A stretch of 64,000 nt of DNA from DAIDKA01 sp035487155 (GCA_035487155.1 DATHMK010000088.1:1-64000); one strand, 5' to 3'; counted from the stretch's first letter, positions 15,233 to 25,238 are shown. Notes: a model not told the origin generated them from the letters alone. A program made the numbers and translations.

Positions 15233-16624
15233 ATGGGTCAGACGCTGAGCGGGGGACGATGGGCGCTGGTGGCGGCTGCTTTGGCGTTCGCAGCCCCTGC
15301 GGCTTGGGCCAATGATCTGCTGCAGCTGTACCACCTGGCCCAGAACCACGACGCCACCCTGCAGGCCGCCCTGGCGCAACGCGACGCCGCCATCGAGGCC
15401 AAGCCGCAGGCCCTGGCATTGCTGCTGCCGCAGGTCAGTGCCAATGCCTCTGCCGAACGGGAGAAGCTCGGCGAGCAGCTGATTGCGCCACAGACCGTGG
15501 CCAGCACGACCATCACGGGCTGCCAGATCGCCGCGGGTGCCGCCACCCAGGTGTGTTTCGGCGATGGCCACGGCTATGGGCTGAACCTGTCGCAGACCCT
15601 GTGGAGCTTTCAGTCCTTCAGCCAGTTGCGCGAGGCGAGCGCGACGGCCGCGGCGGCCGAGGCCAATCTATTGGCGGCGCAGCAATCCCTGATGCTGCGG
15701 GTGGCGCAAGCCTATTTTGGCGTGTTGTCGGCCCACGACGCGCTGGTGACGAACCAGGGTGCGCGGCAGTCCTATAGCGTGCTGCTGAACCAGGCCCGCG
15801 GCCGCCAGCAGACCGGCGTCGGGGCGCGCGCCGATTCTGAGCAGGCCCAGGCCTACTACGATCAAACCGCACAGGCCGTCATCGACTCGCAGAACGGGTT
15901 GGACGATGCCGAGCTGCTGCTGAGCGAGGTGAGCGGGGCGCCCGCGACGCTGGTTGCGGCCCTGCGCGAGCAGATTCCGCTTGAATCCCCCGACCCGGCG
16001 TCGGTGGATGAATGGGTGACCGCTGCCCTGAAGGACAATCCGCTGGTGCGGGCCGCGCAACTGCAGGTGGATGCGGCCGATCGGGACATCGATGTGCAGC
16101 ATGGCAAGGCGCTGCCGTCGGTGGTGCTCGCGGCAGGTCGCAACCGCGGCTGGGGCGATCTCACCATCGGCGGTAATTCGCAGGACGACCAGATCGGGGT
16201 ATCGGTGACCTGGCCGCTGTTCCAGGGGGGCGCGGTGGCTTCGCAGGTACGCCAGTCGCGCGCGCTGTGGAAACAGGCGCTGGCGCTGTACGCGGGTGCC
16301 GAGCGCGACGCTGAGCGCCTGACGCGTTCGTCCTATCGCAACGTGGTGACCGGCATTGCACGCATTGCGGCGGCGCGCCGCAACGTGGATTCGGCCGGGG
16401 TGGCCCTCGAGGCCAGCAAGCGCAGTCTGGAATTTGCGCTCGGCACCGGCGCTGAATACAACCTGCTGCAGACGCAGAACCAATACTTCGTCGCGCAGCT
16501 GCTCTACAGCCAGACGCGCTACGATTACCTGACCGCGCTCCTGACGCTCAAGCAGCAGGCTGGCCGTCTGGCCGAAGCCGATCTGGCCACCATTGACGCG
16601 CTGCTCATCGAGCACGCTCCCTAA
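15233..16624 (+). CDS. TolC-family outer-membrane efflux protein
   Basis: A 463-aa protein beginning with a signal peptide (MGQTLSGGRWALVAAALAFA...AWA) and carrying two OEP repeats typical of TolC channels: LYHLAQNHDATLQAALAQRDAAIE at the start and PLVRAAQLQVDAADRDIDVQ in the second half. An in-frame ATG at 15182 lies inside the sigma-54 promoter and upstream of the predicted transcript start, so 15233 is chosen. It is the first gene of the operon and supplies the outer-membrane duct for the adaptor, ATPase and permeases that follow. A Cys pair (TGCQIAAGAATQVC) lies in an extracellular or periplasmic loop. Confidence 0.88.
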   Translation: MGQTLSGGRWALVAAALAFAAPAAWANDLLQLYHLAQNHDATLQAALAQRDAAIEAKPQALALLLPQVSANASAEREKLGEQLIAPQTVASTTITGCQIAAGAATQVCFGDGHGYGLNLSQTLWSFQSFSQLREASATAAAAEANLLAAQQSLMLRVAQAYFGVLSAHDALVTNQGARQSYSVLLNQARGRQQTGVGARADSEQAQAYYDQTAQAVIDSQNGLDDAELLLSEVSGAPATLVAALREQIPLESPDPASVDEWVTAALKDNPLVRAAQLQVDAADRDIDVQHGKALPSVVLAAGRNRGWGDLTIGGNSQDDQIGVSVTWPLFQGGAVASQVRQSRALWKQALALYAGAERDAERLTRSSYRNVVTGIARIAAARRNVDSAGVALEASKRSLEFALGTGAEYNLLQTQNQYFVAQLLYSQTRYDYLTALLTLKQQAGRLAEADLATIDALLIEHAP

Positions 16625-16644
16625 CGCCGTACGCGATATACCCA

Positions 16645-17964
16645 ATGTCCAAATTCAAAGACTATGAGTCCGAAGCCCAGGGCGCCGAGGCGATTCGGAT
16701 GCGCGACACGGCCGGCCAGGATACCCCGCTGGAGCAGCCCTCGGCGTTGCGGCGCCACCGGCGCCTGATCATCATTGGAGCCTGCGCTGCGGCCGCCCTC
16801 GTGGCCCTCGTGATCTGGTTGCTGCGCTTCAGCGGCATCAGCAGTTCAGTGGATCGCTCGCGACTCACCATCGCCACGGTGGAGCGGGGCCTGTTTGTAC
16901 GCGACGTGGCCGCCGATGGCCAGGTGGTGGCGGCATCCAGCCCCACTTTGTATGCCATCGAGACCGGCATCATCACCCTGCACGTGCATGCCGGAGATGC
17001 GGTGAAGAAGGGCCAGGTGCTGGCCGTGATCGACAGTCCGGATCTCACCGCAAAGCTGTCGCAGGAGCGGGCGACGCTGGAGAGCATGCGGGTCGACTGG
17101 CAGCGTGCGCAGCTTGATGCCGCCAGCAAGCTGCGCGACCTTTCCGACAAGTACGAACAGGCCAGGGTTGATCGGACTACGGCGCAGCGTGAATCGGATC
17201 GCAGCGCCAAGGCCTTTGAACTGGGCGCCTATACCGAACTGCAGGCGCTCAAGGCCAAGGACGATCTGGAGAAAGCCGATTTCGCGCTGCGGCAGGCGCA
17301 GGCGGACTACGAAGCGGCGCCCAAGCAGACCCAGTTTGATGTCAGCAGCAAGAAGGCGCTGTTTGACCGCCAGCAGCTGGTGGTGGCTGACCTGCAACGC
17401 CAGGTCAATGCCCTGCAGGTGCAATCTCCGGTAGAGGGTCGAGTGGGACAGGTGCAGGTCGCCGAACGCGCGAGCGTGGCCAAGGATGCGGCACTGCTCA
17501 GCGTGATTGATCTTTCGAATCTGGAAGTGGAGATCAAGGTGCCGGAGAGCCTGGCGCGCGACCTGCAGCCCGGAATGTCGGCCACGCTGGAGGGCGATGG
17601 CCGGCAGTGGCCGGCCACGTTAAGTGGCGTATCCCCCGAAGTGGTCTCCGGGGAAGTCACCGCACGACTGCGCTTTACGGGCACGCAACCGGTGGGTCTG
17701 CGGCAGAGCCAGCGTCTGGCGGTGCGCATACTGATCGATAGACGCGCCGATGTTCTCACCGTCGAGCGCGGCAGCTTCGTGGATCAGGACGCGGGCTACG
17801 CCTACGTGATTCACGACGGCATCGCCGAACGGCACCCGGTGCGCCTGGGCGCACAGAGCGTGCAGAAAGTCGAGATTCTCGATGGCCTGAACGTCGGCGA
17901 CGAAATCGTCGTTTCCGGATCGGACGCATTCAATGGCGCGGATCGCGTCATCGTCACTCACTGA
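16645..17964 (+). CDS. HlyD/MacA-type periplasmic adaptor
   Basis: A 439-aa membrane fusion protein. A cytoplasmic N-terminus of about 45 residues is followed by one transmembrane helix (about 47-65, IIIGACAAAALVALVIWLL), the first lipoyl half (ETGIITLHVHAGDAVKKGQVLAVIDSP), a long coiled-coil hairpin (about 130-255), the second lipoyl half (VQSPVEGRVGQVQV) and beta-barrel/membrane-proximal domains. It should bridge the inner-membrane permeases and the TolC-like protein, as MacA does for MacB. It is co-directional with the outer-membrane gene 20 nt upstream and the ATPase 17 nt downstream. Confidence 0.88.
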   Translation: MSKFKDYESEAQGAEAIRMRDTAGQDTPLEQPSALRRHRRLIIIGACAAAALVALVIWLLRFSGISSSVDRSRLTIATVERGLFVRDVAADGQVVAASSPTLYAIETGIITLHVHAGDAVKKGQVLAVIDSPDLTAKLSQERATLESMRVDWQRAQLDAASKLRDLSDKYEQARVDRTTAQRESDRSAKAFELGAYTELQALKAKDDLEKADFALRQAQADYEAAPKQTQFDVSSKKALFDRQQLVVADLQRQVNALQVQSPVEGRVGQVQVAERASVAKDAALLSVIDLSNLEVEIKVPESLARDLQPGMSATLEGDGRQWPATLSGVSPEVVSGEVTARLRFTGTQPVGLRQSQRLAVRILIDRRADVLTVERGSFVDQDAGYAYVIHDGIAERHPVRLGAQSVQKVEILDGLNVGDEIVVSGSDAFNGADRVIVTH

Positions 17965-17981
17965 AGGATACGGAGAAACGT

Positions 17982-18695
17982 ATGTTGAAGATGACTCATC
18001 TGTCCAAGGTCTACCGCACCGAAGTGGTCGAGACCTACGCCCTGCGGGATTTCTCCATCCATGTCAAAGAAGGGGAGTTCGTGGCGGTGACCGGTCCCTC
18101 CGGGTCCGGCAAGACCACCTTTCTGACCATCGCCGGGCTGCTGGAGGAGTTCACCGGCGGGCAGTACCAGCTGGACGGCGCCGATGTCCATGGCCTGAAC
18201 GACAATCAGCGCTCGCGTCTGCGCAATCAGAAGATCGGGTTCATCTTCCAGTCCTTCAACCTGATCCCCGATCTCAATGTGTTCGACAACGTCGATGTGC
18301 CGCTGCGCTATCGCCGGCTGCCCGGCGCGGAGCGCCGCAAGCGCATCAACGAGGCGCTGGAGCGCGTGGGCCTACTGGCGCGTTCAAAGCACTACCCGGC
18401 GGAACTCTCGGGTGGCCAGCAGCAACGCGTCGCCATCGCCCGCGCTCTGGCCGGGGGTCCCCGACTGCTGCTGGCGGATGAACCCACGGGAAATCTGGAT
18501 ACCCAGATGGCCCGCGGGGTCATGCAGTTGCTGGAGGAGCTGCATCGGGATGGCGCGACCATCGTGATGGTGACTCACGATCCGGAGCTGGCGGCCCGCG
18601 CACAGCGTGAAGTGCGGATCGTCGACGGTCAGGTGATCGATCTGGCGGCACCGACCCATCTGGTTGAAAACCCGGCGACGCGCCCGGCCGTATAG
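17982..18695 (+). CDS. ABC transporter ATP-binding protein (MacB/LolD type)
   Basis: A 237-aa ATPase. Walker A is GPSGSGKT (38-45), the Q-loop Gln is at about 90 (FIFQSFNL), the signature is LSGGQQQRVAIARAL (142-156) and Walker B is LLLADEPTGNLD. The wording LADEPTGNLD and QSFNLIPDLNVFDN is typical of the LolD/MacB/FtsE group that drives mechanotransmission. It is the only ATPase in an operon with eight cognate permeases, so it must energise several alternative permease pairs. A good SD (GGAGAAAC) precedes ATG 17982. Confidence 0.93.
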   Translation: MLKMTHLSKVYRTEVVETYALRDFSIHVKEGEFVAVTGPSGSGKTTFLTIAGLLEEFTGGQYQLDGADVHGLNDNQRSRLRNQKIGFIFQSFNLIPDLNVFDNVDVPLRYRRLPGAERRKRINEALERVGLLARSKHYPAELSGGQQQRVAIARALAGGPRLLLADEPTGNLDTQMARGVMQLLEELHRDGATIVMVTHDPELAARAQREVRIVDGQVIDLAAPTHLVENPATRPAV

Positions 18696-18702
18696 ACAGT
18701 CC

Positions 18703-18722
18703 TGGCCGCCATTCGCGGCCCA
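18703..18722 (+). promoter_or_regulatory. Small intercistronic hairpin between ATPase and permease genes
   Basis: GGCCGC (18704-18709) and GCGGCC (18715-18720) can pair around a 5-nt loop in the 42-nt gap, just before the ribosome site GAGGAGAG. It could set the relative level of ATPase and permease mRNA. Evidence is structural only. Confidence 0.3.
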
Positions 18723-18737
18723 GAGGAGAGGCACCTG

Positions 18738-20063
18738 ATGTTGGGTTACTACCTGCACCTTGCGCTGCGGACCCTGCGACGCAATGTCATTCTGACGTCA
18801 CTCATCATTGCCGCGGTGGGCGTCGGAATCGGCGCGTATATGACGATTCTGACGGTTCTGATCGCCATGTCCGGGGATCCCATACCCGACAGATCCGACA
18901 CACTGTTCGTGCCGCAAATCGACGTCTGGGGTCCGAACACGCGACCCAAGGGCGGGACCGGCGAGATCCGCTTGCCGCCACAGTTCACCTATCGGGATGT
19001 CACGGCCTTCATGCAGGCTCACAGCGCGCCGCATCAGGCAGCGATGTACCCCGTTGCGCTCGATGTCACACCGCCGAAGGGAATTGCGTTCTCGCAGGTG
19101 GGACGCGCAACCCACCGCGATTTTTTCTCAATGTTCGAGGTGCCCTTCGCTGCAGGCGCTGCGTGGAGCGTGCAGGACGAGACCGACCGCGCCGATGTGG
19201 TGGTTCTGGGGAAGACCTTGGCGGGGAAATTGTTTCCGAACAGCTCCGCGGTGGGTCAGACCGTGAGTCTGGGCGGACGTTTGTATCGGATCACCGGCGT
19301 GCTGGAAGCGTGGAGCCCGACGCCTCGTTTCTATGACGTGGTCAACGGCAATGCCTTCTCGGAAGTCGAGGATTTCTTCATTCCCTTCACGACCGCCATA
19401 GGTCATCAGATGCAGACCAATGGCAACTACAACTGCGCGGTCCTGCCCTCTTCCGGTTGGGCCGGTAGGCTTTCGAGCGAGTGCATCTGGTTCGGTTTCT
19501 GGGCGGAGCTGCCGAATGCGACGGCGGTTCGCAACTACAGGCAATACCTGCTCAATTACTCCGCGGAGCAGCGGCGCCTCGGGCGCTTCCACTGGCCGCC
19601 GCTGGTACAGCTGAGCAATGTGCATCAATGGCTGTCCCTCATGCATGTCATTCCTGATGAGGTGCGCGTCAATTCGCTGCTGGCGTTCGGGTTCCTCACC
19701 GTGTGCCTGGTCAACGCGGTGGGACTGATGCTGGCGCGCTTTTCCGCACGCGCCAGTGAGTTCGGCGTGCGCCGCGCGCTGGGGGCCACCAGAACCGACA
19801 TTTTCCTGCAATGCCTGACTGAAACCGCGGTGGTCGGCGTGCTCGGCGGGATGCTGGGCCTGGCGCTGACCGCCCTGGGGTTGGCGGCGAATCGCGCAAG
19901 CCTGGGCTATCTGGCGCAATACGTCGGAGGTCTCATGCGTCTGGATCCGGCCGTGATGGCTTTGACCGTGGCACTGGCGGTGGGGGCAACTCTGTGTTCC
20001 GGGCTGTACCCGACCTGGCGGGCGACTCGAGTCCAGCCGGCCTTGCAGCTGAAGGCGCAGTGA
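18738..20063 (+). CDS. MacB/FtsX-type permease, A-type, copy 1
   Basis: A 441-aa permease with one N-terminal helix (about 20-42), a large periplasmic MacB-like core domain (about 45-310) and three C-terminal helices forming the FtsX domain (about 315-435, with LVNAVGLMLARFSARASEFGVRRALGAT). The A-type hallmark after helix 1 is DPIPDRSDTLFVPQIDVWGP. A Cys pair in the periplasmic domain (C...C, 15 residues between) flanks a GWAGRL segment. It ends RVQPALQLKAQ, shared by all A-type copies. It pairs with the B-type gene 8 nt downstream, presumably as a heterodimer. GAGGAGAG precedes ATG 18738. Confidence 0.88.
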   Translation: MLGYYLHLALRTLRRNVILTSLIIAAVGVGIGAYMTILTVLIAMSGDPIPDRSDTLFVPQIDVWGPNTRPKGGTGEIRLPPQFTYRDVTAFMQAHSAPHQAAMYPVALDVTPPKGIAFSQVGRATHRDFFSMFEVPFAAGAAWSVQDETDRADVVVLGKTLAGKLFPNSSAVGQTVSLGGRLYRITGVLEAWSPTPRFYDVVNGNAFSEVEDFFIPFTTAIGHQMQTNGNYNCAVLPSSGWAGRLSSECIWFGFWAELPNATAVRNYRQYLLNYSAEQRRLGRFHWPPLVQLSNVHQWLSLMHVIPDEVRVNSLLAFGFLTVCLVNAVGLMLARFSARASEFGVRRALGATRTDIFLQCLTETAVVGVLGGMLGLALTALGLAANRASLGYLAQYVGGLMRLDPAVMALTVALAVGATLCSGLYPTWRATRVQPALQLKAQ

Positions 20064-20071
20064 GGTCCATC

Positions 20072-21292
20072 ATGGAAATAGTCCCAATCCTGTCGGCGCT
20101 GAAGCGCAACAAGGTCGGCGCCATTCTGGTGACCTTGCAGATCGCACTGACGCTGGCCGTGATTGCCAATGGCATGTCGATCATCCAGGGACACCTGGCG
20201 GCCATGGGCCGCCCAAGTGGCATCGATGAGGCCAATATTTTCACCCTGCAGAACCATTGGGTGGGCGAGCCGGAAAATCTGCGCGCGAGCATCGAGGAGG
20301 ATCTGGCGGCGCTGCGCGGCATGCCAGGCGTCGTGGACGCCGAAGCCACCAACAGTTACCCGCTGCGCGGTGGCGGCTGGGGCTGGGGCATCCGCCTGAA
20401 ACCCGATTCGAGCAATGGCGGGGCGGCTGGCACGACCCTGTATTTCAATGATGCGCACGGGCTCGACGCCATGGGACTGAAGCTGGTGGCAGGGCGCTGG
20501 TTCTCCTCCTCCGAGATCGAAGAGATGCGCATCGATGACGAGAAGGGGGTTCCCAGCGCGGTGCTGACTTCGGCGCTGGCCAAAAAACTCTTTCCAAAGA
20601 GCGCGGCTCTCGGGCAGGTGATCTACATGATCACGGACCAACCGGTGCACGTCATCGGAGTCGTGGATCGTGCTCAGACGCCGTGGCCCGCCCAGGGATT
20701 TGGCGATGAGGGGGCAGAGTATTCCACCTTCCTGCCGCTGCAGTTCGTGGCCAACCAGATGAACTATCTGGTGCGCACGCGACCCGGCCAACTCGCCGCG
20801 GTCATGCGCGCGGTACCGGATCGGCTCTACGCGGTCACCCGCCAGCGGGTCATAGACCAGCTCATGCCATTTTCGGAGACGCGTACCCGTGCCTATCAGA
20901 TACAGAAGTCCGAGAGCTGGCTGCTGGGGACGGTGTGCGGGCTGCTGCTGGCGATCACCGGATTGGGCACCGTCGGCCTGACCATGTACTGGGTCGCGCA
21001 GCGGCGGCGACAAATCGGCATGCGTCGTGCGCTTGGCGCGCGGCGGGTCGACATCCTTCGCTACTTCCATACCGAGAACCTGCTGATCGCCGGCAGCGGC
21101 GCATTGCTGGGAGTCGCGGGCGGCCTTGGTGCGAACCTGTGGATGGCAACTCACATGGGCACCGCGCGCATGAGCTGGGTCTACATCGGCATCGGTGCGC
21201 TCATCGTGCTGGTCCTGTGCCAGCTGGCGGTGCTGTGGCCCGCTTACCGGGCGGCTTGCGTACCGCCGTCGCTGGCGACGCGAGGGCTTTAG
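20072..21292 (+). CDS. MacB/FtsX-type permease, B-type, copy 1
   Basis: A 406-aa permease. The ATG at 20072 starts MEIVPILSALKRNKVGAILV, the B-type N-terminus, although the frame is open further upstream. It has one helix, a periplasmic core (about 45-280) containing SGIDEANIFTLQ and LVAGRWFSSSEIEE, and a C-terminal FtsX domain with QRRRQIGMRRALGARRVDILRYF. No periplasmic Cys pair is present, unlike the A-type partner. It is co-translated with the upstream A-type gene across an 8-nt gap. Confidence 0.87.
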   Translation: MEIVPILSALKRNKVGAILVTLQIALTLAVIANGMSIIQGHLAAMGRPSGIDEANIFTLQNHWVGEPENLRASIEEDLAALRGMPGVVDAEATNSYPLRGGGWGWGIRLKPDSSNGGAAGTTLYFNDAHGLDAMGLKLVAGRWFSSSEIEEMRIDDEKGVPSAVLTSALAKKLFPKSAALGQVIYMITDQPVHVIGVVDRAQTPWPAQGFGDEGAEYSTFLPLQFVANQMNYLVRTRPGQLAAVMRAVPDRLYAVTRQRVIDQLMPFSETRTRAYQIQKSESWLLGTVCGLLLAITGLGTVGLTMYWVAQRRRQIGMRRALGARRVDILRYFHTENLLIAGSGALLGVAGGLGANLWMATHMGTARMSWVYIGIGALIVLVLCQLAVLWPAYRAACVPPSLATRGL

Positions 21293-21328
21293 GGCCGCTC
21301 ACGGCAGGCGCAACGGGAGGCAGTCACT

Positions 21329-22666
21329 GTGTTGAATTACTACGTGGAACTGGCCGTTCGCAGCCTCAGGCGCAATGTGGCCCTCACGGCGCTGATGGTG
21401 ACGGTGGTGGGTTTCGGCATCGGCGCCTCGATGACCGTGCTCACGACCTTGCGGGCGATATCGGTTGATCCCATTCCGGACAAGTCGGCGCAGCTGTTCG
21501 TGCCACAAATCGACGCGTGGGGTCCGCCAACCCGCCCCGGCGGTCCGATCAAGGCCGATCAGCTGCCCGAGCAGCTCTCCTACCGCGATGCCATGGCGCT
21601 CATGAGGGCGCATCGGGCGCTACGCCAGAGCGCCATGTACGCGGTTTCACTGGATGCGATTGGGTTGGACGGGGTGCCGTTTCCGGTTCCGGGCCGAGCC
21701 GCCTATGCAGATTTTTTCCGGATGTTCGAGGTGCCGTTCCGCCTGGGTGGCCCCTGGAGTGAGGCGGATGATCAAGGCGGCACCAATGTCGTGGTAGTGA
21801 GCGCCAAACTGGCCAAACGGCTGTTTCCCCACGACAATCCGCTGGGCAAGAGCATCAGCCTGAGCGATCGTGACTATCGGATCGTCGGGGTCATCGATGA
21901 CTGGAACCCCGTGCCGCGCTACTACGATCTGACCCAGGGCCAGCGCAACGGGCTGGCCGATGCCGAGCAGGTGTTCCTGCCTTTCACCACCGCCATTGCC
22001 CGTGAGATGCCGGCCAATGGCAGCATGATGTGCAACGCCCGCCCTGGCCCGGGGTGGCAGGGACAACTCGCTTCAGAATGCATCTGGCTCCAGTTCTGGG
22101 TGGAGCTGCCAGGCGCGGCGGCGGCCCGTGACTACCGCACATTCCTCTACAACTACGCGGCCCAGCAGCGTCGGCAGGGGCGCTTTCACTGGCCACCCCG
22201 GGCGCAGCTGCGCGACGTGCACCAGTGGATGGCCCTGGAGATCTCGGTCCCGGATACCTTGCGGGTGAGCAGCGTGGTCGCGTTCGGATTCCTGATTGTG
22301 TGCCTCACCAACGCCACGGGACTGATGCTGGCCAGGTTTTCAGCACGGGCGGGCGAGCTCGGCGTACGGCGCGCCATGGGTGCATCGCGCTGGGATATCT
22401 GCCGGCAATGTCTGATTGAAACGGCGGTCGTGGGCCTGCCCGGCGGGATATTGGGACTGGGACTTACGGCCGCTGGGCTTGCCAGCCAGAGGGCACTGCA
22501 CATGATCTCAGGCGCAACCACCGCGGTGGATCGGGCCACCTCCCTTGACGGCACCATGATCTTCATCACCCTGGCGCTCGCCGTGTCTGCCACGGTGTGC
22601 TCGGCCCTATATCCGGTCTGGCGCGCCAGCCATGTGCAGCCGGCGTGGCAGCTGAAAACACAGTAG
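21329..22666 (+). CDS. MacB/FtsX-type permease, A-type, copy 2
   Basis: A 445-aa A-type permease. It starts at GTG 21329 with GGGAGG 8 nt upstream. The first helix is followed by DPIPDKSAQLFVPQIDAWGP. The periplasmic Cys pair is C-x15-C around GWQGQL. The C-terminal FtsX domain contains LTNATGLMLARFSARAGELGVRRAMGASRWDICRQC. It ends HVQPAWQLKTQ. The 36-nt gap before it is the largest within the permease array, so this copy has its own clear ribosome site. Confidence 0.88.
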   Translation: MLNYYVELAVRSLRRNVALTALMVTVVGFGIGASMTVLTTLRAISVDPIPDKSAQLFVPQIDAWGPPTRPGGPIKADQLPEQLSYRDAMALMRAHRALRQSAMYAVSLDAIGLDGVPFPVPGRAAYADFFRMFEVPFRLGGPWSEADDQGGTNVVVVSAKLAKRLFPHDNPLGKSISLSDRDYRIVGVIDDWNPVPRYYDLTQGQRNGLADAEQVFLPFTTAIAREMPANGSMMCNARPGPGWQGQLASECIWLQFWVELPGAAAARDYRTFLYNYAAQQRRQGRFHWPPRAQLRDVHQWMALEISVPDTLRVSSVVAFGFLIVCLTNATGLMLARFSARAGELGVRRAMGASRWDICRQCLIETAVVGLPGGILGLGLTAAGLASQRALHMISGATTAVDRATSLDGTMIFITLALAVSATVCSALYPVWRASHVQPAWQLKTQ

Positions 22667-22679
22667 CAGGGGATAGCGC

Positions 22680-23903
22680 ATGGAAATCCTGCCGATTCTC
22701 TCGACTCTGCGTCGCAACAAGGTCGGCGCGCTGCTGATCGGTCTGCAGATCGCTCTGACGCTGGCGATCGTCTGCAACTGTCTGTCGGTGATCCAGCAAT
22801 ACCGCGAGCAGATGGCGCGCCCCAGCGGCATGGACGAGTCCAACGTCTTCTCGGTGCTCAATACCTGGGTGGGACAGCCTGACGATCTGAAGTCGCGCAC
22901 CGCGGCGGACGTTGCCGCATTGCGCTCGATGCCGGGAGTGCTGGATGCCGAGGCGACGAACGGCTTTCCGCTGGGCGGAGCCGCCCTCGTAACCGGCATC
23001 AGCCTCAAGCCGGACCAGAAGCAGCCCAATGCGTCCACCACCGAGTATTTCGTCGACGAACACGGGCTTGCCGTATATGGCGTCAAGCTGATCGCGGGGC
23101 GCTGGTTCAGCGCGGCTGAGGTCAAGGATCAGCACATGGGTGAGGATGAGAGCGCCGCCAGCGTGGTATTGACGCGCAGTCTCGCCAGAACACTGTTTCC
23201 TTCCGGGGATGCCCTCGGTCAGGTCGTCTATGTGAATTCGACCAGTCCGATACGCGTCGTGGGCATCGTGGAGCGGGCGCAATCACCCTGGACCGGTGGG
23301 GGTGCGAGCCCGTTTGCATCAAGTGTCGAGAATTCGATATTCCTGCCGCATCAATTCATCGGCAGCTTTGCCAGCTACCTGGTGCGTACCCGCCCCGGGG
23401 CGCTGGAGACGGCCATGGGGGCGGTGCGGGAGCGGCTCTATGCAGTGACGCGCCGACGCGTCATCTTGAGCGTGTCGCCGTTTCGCGAGATCCGCCAGCG
23501 CGCCTATCAGAGCCAACATTCCCTGAGCATCTTGCTGGCCGTCCTGTGCGCACTGCTGCTGACCGTCACCGCCTGCGGCATCGTCGGACTGGTGCTGTAC
23601 TGGGTGGCACAGCGGCGCCGGCAGATCGGCATGCGGCGCGCGCTGGGCGCACGGCGCGTGGACATCCTGCGCTATTTTCAGCTGGAGAACCTGCTGATTG
23701 CGGGTTCCGGCGCGGCTCTGGGCATCGCGATCGGCGTTGCCGGCAATACCTGGCTGGCGACGACTCTGATACTGAACCGCATGAGCATCGGCTACCTGGC
23801 GGTCGGGGCGGTCGTCGTGCTGGCGCTCAGCCAGGTCGCGGTGCTGTGGCCGGCACTGCGCGCCGCGGCCATTCCGCCGGCCGCGGCGATCCGCGATCTG
23901 TAG
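22680..23903 (+). CDS. MacB/FtsX-type permease, B-type, copy 2
   Basis: A 407-aa B-type permease beginning MEILPILSTLRRNKVGALLIG. It has an N-terminal helix, a periplasmic core with SGMDESNVFSVLNTWVGQ and LIAGRWFSAAEVKD, and three C-terminal helices with QRRRQIGMRRALGARRVDIL. In this copy the conserved FHTEN motif after the FtsX signature reads FQLEN. It lies 13 nt after its A-type partner, and the next A gene follows after 3 nt. Confidence 0.87.
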   Translation: MEILPILSTLRRNKVGALLIGLQIALTLAIVCNCLSVIQQYREQMARPSGMDESNVFSVLNTWVGQPDDLKSRTAADVAALRSMPGVLDAEATNGFPLGGAALVTGISLKPDQKQPNASTTEYFVDEHGLAVYGVKLIAGRWFSAAEVKDQHMGEDESAASVVLTRSLARTLFPSGDALGQVVYVNSTSPIRVVGIVERAQSPWTGGGASPFASSVENSIFLPHQFIGSFASYLVRTRPGALETAMGAVRERLYAVTRRRVILSVSPFREIRQRAYQSQHSLSILLAVLCALLLTVTACGIVGLVLYWVAQRRRQIGMRRALGARRVDILRYFQLENLLIAGSGAALGIAIGVAGNTWLATTLILNRMSIGYLAVGAVVVLALSQVAVLWPALRAAAIPPAAAIRDL

Positions 23904-23906
23904 CCG

Positions 23907-25238
23907 ATGCTGCGGTATTCGTTTCAACTGGCCCTGCGCGGTCTTAAGCGCAACCTGGCTTTGACGGTGCTCACGGTCGCAGCGGTGGGCGTGGGGATCG
24001 GCACCTGCATGACAGTGCTCACGACGCTGGTGGGCATGTCGGGCAATCCGATCCCGGACAAATCCTCGCAGCTGTTCGTGCCGCAGATCGATGTGGCGGG
24101 ACCCGCGGCACGTCGTAGCAGCGGCGGTCCGGACGGTGCCAAGCTTCCCAGCCAGCTCACCTACCGTGATGCGGTGGCCCTGCTTAAAGCGCATCGCGGC
24201 GTGCGCCAGACGGCCATGTACGAGGTGGCGCAGACGGTAAACCCGCCCGGTGGCAGGCCCTTCCAGGTGGCCGGCAGGGCCACCTATGCGGATTTCTTCA
24301 CCATGTTCGAGGCGCCGTTTCGTGCCGGGGCCGCCTGGGGGCAGCAGCAGGATGACAATCGGGAGAATGTGGTGGTGCTGGGTGCGCACCTGGCCGAGCG
24401 CGTGTTTCCGCACCGCAATCCCGTGGGCAGCACCATCAACCTGAACTCCCGCGACTACCGCATCATCGGAGTCCTCGATACCTGGCTGCTGATCCCGCAT
24501 TTCTACGATCTGACGGGCGGGGGTTTTGCCGATACCGAGGATTTCTACATCCCGTTCACCACCGCCATTGAGCGGCAGATACCGACCTGGGGTGGCACCA
24601 ACTGCACCGAGCTTCCGCCACCGGGTTGGCAGGGACGGCTGAATTCCTCCTGTGTGTGGATACAGTTCTGGGTGGAGCTGCCGAGCGCGGCGCAGGTTCG
24701 GGCATTCAGGGATTTCCTGCAAGGCTATGCCGCGCAACAGCAGCAACTGGGAAGATTCCATTGGCCGGCGGAGGTAGCGCTGCACGACGTTACCGACTGG
24801 CTGGTCTACAGCGATGTGGTGCCGCACGAGGTGCGCGTCAATTCGCTGGTCGCCATCGGTCTGCTGGTCGTATGCCTGGTCAACGCGGTTGGTCTGATGC
24901 TGGCCAAGTTTTCCGGCCGCTCGGTGGAGTTGAGTTTGCGGCGTGCCCTGGGCGCCTCACGCCGGGACGTGTACCTGCAATGCATTGTCGAGACCACGAT
25001 CGTGGGATTTCTGGGCGGCTTGCTGGGCCTGGCGCTGACGGCCGCGGGTCTTGCGGTACTGCGCGCATTGCTGGATCTGGGTGGCCGCGACAGCGTGTCC
25101 GGTCGACTGGCCTACCTGGATACGCAGATGGTGGTGATCACGGTGATCGTCGCGATCGTCGCGACCATGTGCTCCGGCCTGTACCCCACCTATCGCGCCA
25201 GCCGTATTCAGCCGGCCTGGCAGCTGAAGGTTCAATAG
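23907..25238 (+). CDS. MacB/FtsX-type permease, A-type, copy 3
   Basis: A 443-aa A-type permease: helix 1, NPIPDKSSQLFVPQIDVAGP, a periplasmic core with the C-x15-C pair around GWQGRL, then the FtsX domain (LVNAVGLMLAKFSGRSVELSLRRALGAS). It ends RIQPAWQLKVQ. Its start lies 3 nt after the previous stop, and the next gene begins on the base after its stop codon, indicating tight co-translation. Confidence 0.88.
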   Translation: MLRYSFQLALRGLKRNLALTVLTVAAVGVGIGTCMTVLTTLVGMSGNPIPDKSSQLFVPQIDVAGPAARRSSGGPDGAKLPSQLTYRDAVALLKAHRGVRQTAMYEVAQTVNPPGGRPFQVAGRATYADFFTMFEAPFRAGAAWGQQQDDNRENVVVLGAHLAERVFPHRNPVGSTINLNSRDYRIIGVLDTWLLIPHFYDLTGGGFADTEDFYIPFTTAIERQIPTWGGTNCTELPPPGWQGRLNSSCVWIQFWVELPSAAQVRAFRDFLQGYAAQQQQLGRFHWPAEVALHDVTDWLVYSDVVPHEVRVNSLVAIGLLVVCLVNAVGLMLAKFSGRSVELSLRRALGASRRDVYLQCIVETTIVGFLGGLLGLALTAAGLAVLRALLDLGGRDSVSGRLAYLDTQMVVITVIVAIVATMCSGLYPTYRASRIQPAWQLKVQ